A program made the translations under genes and the position numbers. This document shows, piece after piece, positions 33,043 through 41,600 of a stretch of 64,000 nt of DNA (positions are counted from its first letter, which is position 1; each line of letters starts with the position of its first letter). Origin of the DNA: Alloyangia pacifica (GTDB lineage: Bacteria > Pseudomonadota > Alphaproteobacteria > Rhodobacterales > Rhodobacteraceae); assembly GCF_003111685.1 (NCBI RefSeq), contig NZ_CP022189.1:1-64000 (forward strand). The letters are read 5' to 3'. The notes under the pieces were generated by a model. That model saw only the letters and a list, made by a program, of their open reading frames with translations, did no database searches and was not told where the DNA came from.

Positions 33043-35148
33043 ATGCCTCAACCGATCCGCGTGGGCCTCATCGGCGCCGGTTATATCGCCAGCTGGCACG
33101 GTGATGCACTGAAGGCGACCGAGGGCGCGCAGGTCACCGCGGTCTGCGACCTGTCGGAACCCGCCGCCGAGGGGCTGGCCATGGCCTATGGCGCCGTCCC
33201 TTTTACCTCCGTCGAGGCGCTGATCACCTCCGGCGCTTGCGACGCGGTGCATATCCTCACCCCGCCGCAGCTGCACGCGGGGCTGGCGCAGCAATGCCTG
33301 AGGGCGGGGCTGCACGTGCTGGTCGAAAAACCCGTCGCGGTGAGCCTTGCAGAGACCCGCGCCATTGCCGAGACCGCCGAAGCCGCGGGCAAGCGTTTTC
33401 AACCCGGGCACAACTTCCTTGGCCTGCCCTCCTACGTCCGGATGAAAGAGGCGCTGCAGGCCGGCACCTATGGCCGCGTCTCGCAGGCCGAGATAACCTG
33501 GGCGCTGCCGCTGGCGCCGCTGCGCTCGGGTCCGTTCAGCCTGTGGCTGCTGCGCGAGCCGAAGAACATGCTGCTCGAGCTGGGGCCGCACCCCTTCGCC
33601 TTTGCCGTCGATCTTTTCGGCCCGCTCGACATCCTGCATGCCGAGGCGACCAAGCCGATCGGGCTTCCGGGGGATGACCTCCGCCCGCAGGGCTTCCGCA
33701 TCCTCGCTCGCGCCGGCGGGGTCGAGATCACCTTCCAGCTGTCGATGGTCGAGACGGTGGACGACCGCTCGGTGACCCTGCGCGGCTCCTCGGGGCGGGC
33801 GCGTCTCGACTATGCGGCCGACACGCTGGTGGTGGACCGCGAAAATGCCTCGGACCTCATCATGAACCCTCTGCGGCGGCAACTGGACCAAAGCTGGCAA
33901 CACCTGCGCGAGGGTCTGCGCAACGCCGCGATCCAGACTGTATCGCTCAACCAGAAAGGCCCCTACGCCAAGAGCTTCCGCGGCATGATGGCGGCCATCT
34001 ACGACCCGCTCGCAGCGGGTCAGCCGCAGGACACCCGCTTCTCGGCGCGGAGCGCCGTCGCGGTCATGGAGGCCATCGAGGCCGCCATCGCCAAGCTCCC
34101 CCCCGAAACGCTGGACGTGAAAGCGCCCGCCGTGCAGACCCGTAAGCCGAGGCCCACCGCCATGGTGATCGGCGGCACCGGCTTTATCGGCCGCGCCCTG
34201 ACCCGGCGGCTGGTGGCCGAGGGCCAGGACGTGCGGGTGCTCTCGCGCGGGCGCCACGGCCCCTTCCCCGACCTGCCCGATCAGGTAGAGACGGTCGGCG
34301 TTTCGCTCCATGATCTCGACGCGCTCACGCAGGCCATGCAGGGCATCGACACAGTCTATAACCTTGCCCGTTCGCTCGAGACGACCTGGGCCGGGGCGCT
34401 GGTCAACGATGTCGGCGTCTCCACCCGCATCGCCATGGCCAGCGAGGCGGCGGGGGTGAAGCGGCTGGTCTACACCGGCACCATCGCCAGCTACGACATG
34501 TCCGATCCGCATGTGCAGATCACCGAGGAAACCCGTTTCCCGGACGACATGACGGGCCGCAACCTCTACGCCCGCTCCAAGGCCGAATGCGAGCGCCAGC
34601 TGAGGAAGCTGCACGCCGAGCGCGGTCTGCCGGTGACCATCGCCCGGCCCGGCATCGTCGTGGGCCACGGCGGGCCGCTGCAACATTGGGGGATCGGCCG
34701 CTGGCATGGTGCGGGCGCGGTGCGCATCTGGGGGCCGGGGCAGAACATCCTGCCCTTCGTGCTGATCGACGACGTGGCTGACGGGCTGCTCCGCATGGGT
34801 GCTGACCCCGCGGCCATCGGCCAGAGCTTCAATCTCGTGGGCGAGCCCATGCTCACCGCGCGCGGGTATTTCGACGCGATCGAGGAAACGCTCGGCGCCC
34901 GCATCCGCGTGAGCTCGGGCAACCTTTCGATCTTTTACGCCGCTGACGCGGTCAAATATGGGCTCAAGAAATACGCCCTGCGCAAGAAAGCGCTGGTGCG
35001 CCCCTCGCTGGCCGACTGGCAGAGCCGCGCGCATTTCTCGCCCTTCGTCAACGACAAGCCGAAAGCCGTGCTGGGTTGGCAACCCGAAGCGGACCGCGGG
35101 CGTTTCATCGAAAGAGCCATCACCGAAGCAAATCTCTTCGGGTTCTAG
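33043..35148 (+). CDS. Fusion: Gfo/Idh/MocA oxidoreductase + NAD-epimerase/dehydratase
   Basis: 701 residues, preceded by AAGGAG. Residues about 1-350 form a Gfo/Idh/MocA oxidoreductase (VGLIGAGYIASWHGDAL, VEKPVAV, GHNFLGLPSY). Residues about 365-701 form an extended SDR (AMVIGGTGFIGRALTRRL, YTGTIASYD, Y-x3-K in YARSKAECERQL). The text between is Pro/Lys-rich (KAPAVQTRKPRP), a linker. The continuous frame and the linker argue against an assembly artefact. The two folds also occur as the overlapping pair 28735-30866, which suggests consecutive steps on one nucleotide sugar. Confidence 0.87.
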   Translation: MPQPIRVGLIGAGYIASWHGDALKATEGAQVTAVCDLSEPAAEGLAMAYGAVPFTSVEALITSGACDAVHILTPPQLHAGLAQQCLRAGLHVLVEKPVAVSLAETRAIAETAEAAGKRFQPGHNFLGLPSYVRMKEALQAGTYGRVSQAEITWALPLAPLRSGPFSLWLLREPKNMLLELGPHPFAFAVDLFGPLDILHAEATKPIGLPGDDLRPQGFRILARAGGVEITFQLSMVETVDDRSVTLRGSSGRARLDYAADTLVVDRENASDLIMNPLRRQLDQSWQHLREGLRNAAIQTVSLNQKGPYAKSFRGMMAAIYDPLAAGQPQDTRFSARSAVAVMEAIEAAIAKLPPETLDVKAPAVQTRKPRPTAMVIGGTGFIGRALTRRLVAEGQDVRVLSRGRHGPFPDLPDQVETVGVSLHDLDALTQAMQGIDTVYNLARSLETTWAGALVNDVGVSTRIAMASEAAGVKRLVYTGTIASYDMSDPHVQITEETRFPDDMTGRNLYARSKAECERQLRKLHAERGLPVTIARPGIVVGHGGPLQHWGIGRWHGAGAVRIWGPGQNILPFVLIDDVADGLLRMGADPAAIGQSFNLVGEPMLTARGYFDAIEETLGARIRVSSGNLSIFYAADAVKYGLKKYALRKKALVRPSLADWQSRAHFSPFVNDKPKAVLGWQPEADRGRFIERAITEANLFGF

Positions 35149-35355
35149 GGGGGCGTTTCGCGGCCACTGCGCCCATTTCCTCCTTATTGTTGACCGAATC
35201 TCATGGCCTTATGGCATCAATGGTCATGAGTGCATGGGCCGTGTGAACGTCGGGCGTGGCCCGGCGCCGCCGGCCTGAAAGCAGGCGGTCTCCTTGCCGA
35301 TTGGGCAGGGGCTCCGCAGGTGGGGTGCCCGCGTGTGAGGTGCGGAGAGACGAGT

Positions 35356-36447
35356 ATGGTAGAACGCCGCAAGTTCCAGCGTCGGAAACGGGTCGATGAG
35401 ACGCCGGAGGATCCGCCGATCTTCCCGCTCGAGCGCCGCGCCGACCGGCTCGCCCGCCGCGAAGCCGAGCGCGAGGCCGAGGACGCCCGCACCGAACAGG
35501 GCCGCGCAGACCAGATGCGGACCGACCAAATCCGGGTTGCCCAGATCCAGACTGAGCAGCACCGCGCGGAGGTGGAGACCGCCCGCCGGCAGCCCGCCGC
35601 GACCCGCGCCCGCACCGTGACGCCACTCCCTGCGCCCGAGCCGCTCGCGCCCCGCGCCGAGGCGGCCGATCCCGCCCCCGCCCCGCGCCGCCCGATCACC
35701 CGCCGCGCAACGCCCCAAGCCGGGGCGCTGTGGGACCGGCTGCCGGTGCTCGAGATCGACAGCGTCCATCTCGAGCGCAACCGCATCATCACCGCCAGCC
35801 GCGAAGACCCGGCCCATGCCGCCTTTGATGTGCTGCGCACCCGCTTGACCCAGGCGCTGGCCGAGAACGGCTGGACCCGCGTCGGCATCACCTCGCCCAG
35901 CAAGGGCTGCGGCAAGACGTTCACCGCCGCCAACCTCGCCATCTCGATGTCGCGGCAAGAGGGGCTGCGGGCGCTGCTGATGGATCTCGACCTGCGCAAC
36001 CCGTCGCTGCACAAGGTCATGGGGATGCGCGCGCCCGGTGCCATGGGGGCGCTGCTGCGCGGTGTGATCCCTCCCGAGGCGCACCTGCTGCGCATGGGCG
36101 AGAACCACATCCACGCCGGGCACAACATCGCCTTCGGCTTCAACGAGGTCATCGAGCCCTACGCCGCCGAGCTGCTCAACGCGCCAGCCACCGCCGAGGT
36201 GATCACCTCGATCGAGGCACGACTGCAGCCCGATGTCATGCTCTTCGATCTGCCACCCGCGCTCTACTACGACGATGTTCTGGCCTTCCGGCCGCAAATC
36301 GACGGGGTGCTGATGGTGGTCGGCGGCGGGCTGACCACCGAGCGCGAGATCCGCGAGGTCGAGCGTCGCCTCGGCGCCGATACGCCGCTGCTCGGCATGG
36401 TGCTGAACAAGGCCGAGGGCACCAACCTCAAGAAGTACCAATACTGA
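35356..36447 (+). CDS. CpsD/CapB-like P-loop ATPase of polysaccharide chain-length control
   Basis: 363 residues from ATG 35356 with GGAGAGACGAGT before it. Residues 1-120 are charged and repetitive (Arg/Glu/Gln-rich, probably disordered or coiled). The BY-kinase-like domain shows Walker A SPSKGCGKT (K187, T188) and Walker A' LLMDLDLRN (D210, D212). The C-terminus (GTNLKKYQY) has two tyrosines and no tyrosine cluster, so classical autophosphorylation is doubtful. It probably partners the Wzz-like protein encoded convergently at 36510-37820. Confidence 0.83.
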   Translation: MVERRKFQRRKRVDETPEDPPIFPLERRADRLARREAEREAEDARTEQGRADQMRTDQIRVAQIQTEQHRAEVETARRQPAATRARTVTPLPAPEPLAPRAEAADPAPAPRRPITRRATPQAGALWDRLPVLEIDSVHLERNRIITASREDPAHAAFDVLRTRLTQALAENGWTRVGITSPSKGCGKTFTAANLAISMSRQEGLRALLMDLDLRNPSLHKVMGMRAPGAMGALLRGVIPPEAHLLRMGENHIHAGHNIAFGFNEVIEPYAAELLNAPATAEVITSIEARLQPDVMLFDLPPALYYDDVLAFRPQIDGVLMVVGGGLTTEREIREVERRLGADTPLLGMVLNKAEGTNLKKYQY

Positions 36448-36448
36448 G

Positions 36449-36474
36449 AAAGGCGGGCCCCGGGCCCGCCTTTT
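36449..36474. terminator. Bidirectional terminator between cpsD-like and wzz-like genes
   Basis: Perfect inverted repeat AAGGCGGGCCC / GGGCCCGCCTT with a one-base centre, flanked by A's on the left and T's on the right, so it works on both strands between the two convergent genes. Confidence 0.88.
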
Positions 36475-36509
36475 CCGACTCAGCTCACCTTGTCGCCGGC
36501 CAGCTTGGC

Positions 36510-37820
36510 TCAGGCTCCGACGCGCGGCAAGAAACGCTCGATCATCGGCAGCCTGTCGCCCAGCAGGCGCAGCACGCCAAAGAGCGCGGCCCCCAAAGCC
36601 AGCACCAGCGCAGCGACGCCGAGCCCCCTGCCGCGACGGTCGCGGCGGCTTTTCACCGGCGGGATCGCCACCACGGGCTGGATCCCGAGCACCCGTTCCA
36701 TCTGTGCCGCGCTGCGCAGAGCCGGGTTCATCATCTCGGCGGCAAAGGCCGCGATCAGCCCGGCGATCAGGCTCGCCACGGCGCCCACGGCCACCAGCTT
36801 GCGGCGGCTCTGCGAGGCCGAGACCTCGGGCACCAGCGCCGTCTCGAGCACCTCGAAGCGGTCCGACTGCTGCCGGTCCTCGAGCATCTGGCCCATCTCG
36901 GCATCCGCCTTGCGGCGGGTGATCACGCTGTACTGGTCCTGCAGCTGCGTGCGCTCGCGCTCCAGCCCGCTGAGCTCGCGCTCGACCTCGGGCGCACGGC
37001 GGAGGGTCTCTTCGATTCCGTCGATGCGCACCGCGACCAACTGCCTCTGCTCTTCGAGCAACGCCAGCTGGCGGGCCTGCACGTCCTCGCGCTGGCGGGC
37101 GGAATTGGCCTGCAGCGCAACGATGTCCCGGTCGAGCTGCAGCTTGTTGTCCTCGAGCGTGCCAAGCTGGTCGCGCATGGCCGTCAGCCCGGAAGGCAGC
37201 GCTTCGGAATTCTGCTTCTTGAACTCGGCGATACGGGCATCCATCGCCTCGATCTCGGCCTCGACCCGCGCGTCCTCGGCCTCGAAGAAGGCCAGAGCGT
37301 CACGCGCCCGAGTCTCGCTTCGGCTGCGCGACATGTCGATCACCGAGTACATCAGCTCGTTGGCCACGTCCGCAGCCTTCTGCGGATCGTCGAGCCGTAC
37401 GGTGATCATCAGCCCCGAGGGCTGGTTCTGCGGCGCGTAGACATTCGGGGTGGCGCGGATTTCCTGGATCGAGGCCGACTCGCGCATACGGAAGACGCGC
37501 TCGTTCATCGGCATCTCGGGACCGGACACGAACAACCCGTGCTCTTGCATGATGCGCACGAGGTTATCGCGCGACATGATCCGCTGCTCGATGAGCTGTA
37601 CCCGCCGAGAGGCGGACTCCGCTGCGACGGTGGCGCTGGTCGGATTGGGCGCAACCTGCGCTTCCTCGATCTGCACCACCGCCGTCGCCTCGTAGAGCTT
37701 GGGCTGATTCAGCGCGAAGAACACGGCGATCGCCGTGCCGACCACGAAGGTCAGGGCAATCAGAACAAAACGGCGGCGCACTGCGGAGAGCACCTCGGAA
37801 AACGACTGGAACTGGTTCAC
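36510..37820 (-). CDS. Wzz/GumC-type polysaccharide chain-length determinant
   Basis: 436 residues from GTG 37820, which has GGGAG at normal distance; the upstream extension to 37880 has no such site. The N-terminal membrane helix (about 18-37, VLIALTFVVGTAIAVFFALN) and a second near 360-385 bracket a periplasmic domain with long coiled coil (about 155-320, Glu/Gln/Arg-rich). A third hydrophobic stretch is near the C-terminus. This is the architecture of PCP-type co-polymerases that set polymer length with Wzy and a CpsD-type ATPase. Transcribed alone from the AT-rich region 37821-38041. Confidence 0.85.
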   Translation of the reverse strand: MNQFQSFSEVLSAVRRRFVLIALTFVVGTAIAVFFALNQPKLYEATAVVQIEEAQVAPNPTSATVAAESASRRVQLIEQRIMSRDNLVRIMQEHGLFVSGPEMPMNERVFRMRESASIQEIRATPNVYAPQNQPSGLMITVRLDDPQKAADVANELMYSVIDMSRSRSETRARDALAFFEAEDARVEAEIEAMDARIAEFKKQNSEALPSGLTAMRDQLGTLEDNKLQLDRDIVALQANSARQREDVQARQLALLEEQRQLVAVRIDGIEETLRRAPEVERELSGLERERTQLQDQYSVITRRKADAEMGQMLEDRQQSDRFEVLETALVPEVSASQSRRKLVAVGAVASLIAGLIAAFAAEMMNPALRSAAQMERVLGIQPVVAIPPVKSRRDRRGRGLGVAALVLALGAALFGVLRLLGDRLPMIERFLPRVGA

Positions 37821-38041
37821 AACAAAACTCCCGCAATGGCCCCCAATGCGATCGGAAAGCGGCGCCCCTGCCCCGGCCAATTTGGGGTTGGGACCAGGGG
37901 CAAGCGCGCCGCTTTCATGTCAAAATCTAACAATTTCGCCCGGTTTACGCCATCTTTATACCGGGCCAATCGGGAAACACTTCGTGTCCAATGTCGGGAT
38001 CAAGGTCACATTTAGGACATAAACTAGGGATTTTTCGCCTG

Positions 38042-38698
38042 TCACTCGTGGGGAAGGGTGCAAATCGACAAGATCAGGTCAAATTTCACGATCTGGAGCA
38101 TCGGCAGAGTCGCCCCAGCCCCAAGCCCCATTTCCGCCACCATTCGCATTGCCCCCAGCGGCAGGCGCGATTCCATCGCCTCGAATCCAAAGAGCGCGCC
38201 GGTCAGCGGGTACTGCGCCTTGTAGGCCGCCTCCTTGGCGCTGAAAATTCTCACTCCGGCGCGCGAGAAAGGCATCGGCGAGAGCCGCGCCAGTTCGGGC
38301 ACGCTGGCAATGCTGCGGATCAGCTCCGAGCGCATCGGACGATCGACCTCAAGATCGATTCCCAGGCCGCGCCAGTCCCGCGCCCTTGCCGCCATGGCAA
38401 GGCAGAGACCCTCGGTATGGGTGATGCTGGCGACAACGCCCTCGGGCCAGACCGGTGCCCGATCCGCGCCCTTGGGAATGGCAACGTCCGGCAGGCCGAG
38501 CTGGCGCAGCGCCGCACGCGCCGCCAGCCGGCCACCGGCAAATTCCGCCTGCCGCTTCGGGACCGCCCGGGAGATGCCGGCGCGTTCCTCGGGGAAAAGC
38601 TCCGACAGATCCTCCACCGGCTCCGACACCGCCCAGACCAGACCCTCGGGCAGCGTGACCCCATTCAGCAGATCCCTGAGATCCTCGGGCCGGACCAT
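38042..38698 (-). CDS. 4'-Phosphopantetheinyl transferase, Sfp/EntD type
   Basis: 218 residues. Magnesium and CoA-binding signatures are GIDLEVD (113-119; D115, E117) and FSAKEAAYKAQYP (152-164; K155, E156, K160). EntD-type enzymes move phosphopantetheine from CoA to the serine of carrier domains. It starts one base after the stop of the NRPS gene as last gene of the operon, so its targets are surely the PCP (S1460 of the NRPS) and the ACP (S1807 of the PKS). The reading is continuous and the key residues are intact. Confidence 0.92.
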   Translation of the reverse strand: MVRPEDLRDLLNGVTLPEGLVWAVSEPVEDLSELFPEERAGISRAVPKRQAEFAGGRLAARAALRQLGLPDVAIPKGADRAPVWPEGVVASITHTEGLCLAMAARARDWRGLGIDLEVDRPMRSELIRSIASVPELARLSPMPFSRAGVRIFSAKEAAYKAQYPLTGALFGFEAMESRLPLGAMRMVAEMGLGAGATLPMLQIVKFDLILSICTLPHE

Positions 38699-38699
38699 G

Positions 38700-41600
38700 T
38701 CAGGCGCGCCTCTTGGCGCGCATCTCGCGACGCCGGGCCATGAGGTCCGCCCGCATCTGTGCGCGCGGGTTCAAAGGCGGAGCCGCCTCCGGAACGGCGC
38801 GCCCTGTCTCGGTCCCGATCCCCGTCTCTGTCGACGTCTGAAGCGCATTCAGCACGACCGGTCCCACTGGTGCAGCCCGCTTGGGCGCGGGCGCAGCCAC
38901 GCCGCCGGTAAGCCCCGCGACCCGCTCGGCCAGGTCCGCCAGCACCGGGAAGCGGAAGATGTCGGTGATCGACAGGCCCTTCACCCCCAGCCCGTCGCGG
39001 ATCGCCCGATGCGCCTGCACCGCGAGCAGCGAATGCCCGCCCAGCTCGAAGAAATTGTCCCGCCCGGAGAGCCCCCGCACCCCCAGCACGGTCGACCAGA
39101 TCTCGGCGATCTCTGCCTCGACCCGCGTTGTGTCCACCGTCTGTGCGGGCGTCGCCACGGGAGTCGGCGCGGCGGCCATCGGTGCATCGACCGGTGTCGG
39201 AGTCCCCCGCCGCGCCACGGGCGCGGGCAGCGCCTTGCGGTCGACTTTCTTGTTCGGCGTCAGGGGGAAGGTGTCGAGCCTGACAAAATGCGCGGGCACC
39301 ATGAAGGCGGGCAATCCGCTGCCCATCGCGGCCCGCAGCCCACCCTCGTCCACCTTGGCGGACGCGGTGTAATACCCCACGAGCCGCAGATCGCCGGGGC
39401 TGTCCTCGCGCGCCACGACAACCGCCTGGGCAATCTCAGGCTGCGCCTCCATGACGGCCTCGATCTCGCCCAGTTCGATGCGGTAGCCGCGCAGCTTCAC
39501 CTGATGATCGACCCTTCCGATGAAGTCGATCCGCCCATCCATCCGCCGCCGCACCAGATCGCCGGTGCGGTACATACGGCCCGAATGGAACGGGTTGGGC
39601 ACGAAGCGTTCCCCGGTCAGCGCCTCTTGTCCCCAATAGCCGCGCGTCACCCCCTCGCCGCCGATCCAGAGCTCGCCCGGCACGCCCACGCCCACCGGCT
39701 GCCGCGCCTCGTCCAGAACGTAGAGCTGCTGGTTGGCCAACGGCAGGCCGATGTTCACCACGCCCTCGTCCGCGTGCGCATCCTCGGTCGAGGACCAGAT
39801 CGTCGTCTCGGTCGGCCCATACATATTGGTGATCGAAGCGTCCGTGATCCGCGCGAACTCCTCGACCAGCGCGCCGGGCAGCGGCTCGCCGCCGAGAAAG
39901 AGGTGCGCCACCTTCGACAGCGCATAGCGCGCCTCGTCGTTCATCGCGATCATCCGCGCCATCGACGGGGTGCACTGCATGTGCGTCACCCCATGGCGCA
40001 GGATCTGCGCGGCGATCGAGAAGTCCTCCTCCGCCAGTTCCGGCGCCACATTGGCCCGCTTCACCACCTCGGCCAGCGGCCTCAGACCCTGCAGCACGGT
40101 CTCGACCGGGATCCCGTAGTCGATCAGGCAGGCGATCTCTCCCACGCCGATCCGTTTCAGCTGCTCGGTGCGCTCAAGCGCGTCCTCGACCGTCCCAAAG
40201 AGCCCGCTTTCGGTGAAATACCGCTCGAAGGCGAAATCGAGAATGGCCTCTAGATCGTTGGGCTCCAGAATATCGAGGTCCAGATCGAAAGCGTTGTTCA
40301 CCCCCTTCGGCCGTTTGAACGCCGGGAAGGCCCAGGCGTATTGCTTGATCAGCGCCGCCGCGGACCGCAGGTACTCGCGCATCGGCCCGCGCGCGGTCTC
40401 GCGCGCCTGCTCACGGGTTTCGGCGATGTAGCTGTGCAGCATCAAGGTGACGGTGAAATCCTTGGGATCGCGCCCGGCCTCGCGCAGCGCCGCATGGTAA
40501 AGACGGATCATCTCGGCCACGTCGTCGATGCTCTGGCCCAGCAGGTGCGTCAGCACGTGGCAGCCATGGGTGCCCGCATCCTTCCAGGTCTGCGGGTTGC
40601 CGGCGACGGTCAGCCAGAGCGGCAGCTCCTTCGACACGGGCCGTGGCTGGGTCACCACGTCATGGGTCGAGTCGTCCTTGCGCGGGAAGGCGACAGGCCG
40701 ACCCGCCCACAATTCCCGAATCTGGGAGATATTCTCGATGACGGCCTTCTTGTTGTCCGGCGGCGTGTTCTCGGGGCGCAGCACGAAGTCATCCGGCTGC
40801 CAGCCCGAGGCCAGTGCCAGCCCCGCACGGCCGTTGGTGAGGTTGTCGATCACCGCCCATTCCTCGGCGATCCGCGCCGGGTGGTGCAGTGGCGAGACCA
40901 CCGAGCCCGCGCGCACCGCGAGGGTCTCGGTCACCGCCGCCACCGCCGCCCCGGTCACCGAGGGGTTCGGGTAGGGCCCGCCAAAGGCGTGGAAGTGCCG
41001 CTCGGGGGTCCAGACCGCGCAGAAGCCGTTCCTGTCACCGAACTTCGCACCCTCGAGCAGCAGCCGGTACTTGTCGCGACCGGCACCGTCGTCGTTGCCC
41101 CAGTAGTAGAGCGAGAACTCCATGCGCGCGTCCGAGAGCGGCATCGGCCCGTTCGAGACCAGCCCCCGGTCCTCGTCCGAGGTCAGCACCACCTTGAAGC
41201 CGCGCGCCAGCGTGTAGAAAAGCTCCAGCACGGAGATGTCGAAGCTGAGCGAGGTCACCGCCAGCCATGTGCCCGCTGACTCGTGCGGCACGACGGCGTC
41301 CATTCCGGTAAAGAAGTTCACCACGTTGTGGTGCTCGACCATCACCCCCTTGGGCGTGCCCGTCGAGCCGCTGGTGTAGATCAAATAGGCAATGTCCTCG
41401 GGGCCGCTGGTCGCCTCGGGGCGCATGGCCGGGGCTTGCGACAAGCGCGGGTCGGCGTCGAGCAGCAGAAGCTGCGCGTCATGCTCCGGCAGGGTCTTCG
41501 CCAACGCCGACTGGGTGACGATCACCGGCGCACCGCTGTCGGCGATGTAGTGCTGCAGCCGCTCCGCCGGGTAGGCCGGGTCGAGCGGCAGGTAGGCGCC

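Noticed and set aside
31879..35082. 1067-codon open frame on the minus strand
   Set aside because: It lies opposite three clear plus-strand genes (GT4, GT2, Gfo/Idh fusion) and has shadow-like composition.
33043..35148. Fusion gene as an assembly or frameshift artefact
   Set aside because: The frame is continuous with a plausible Pro/Lys-rich linker, and both halves keep their cofactor and catalytic motifs.
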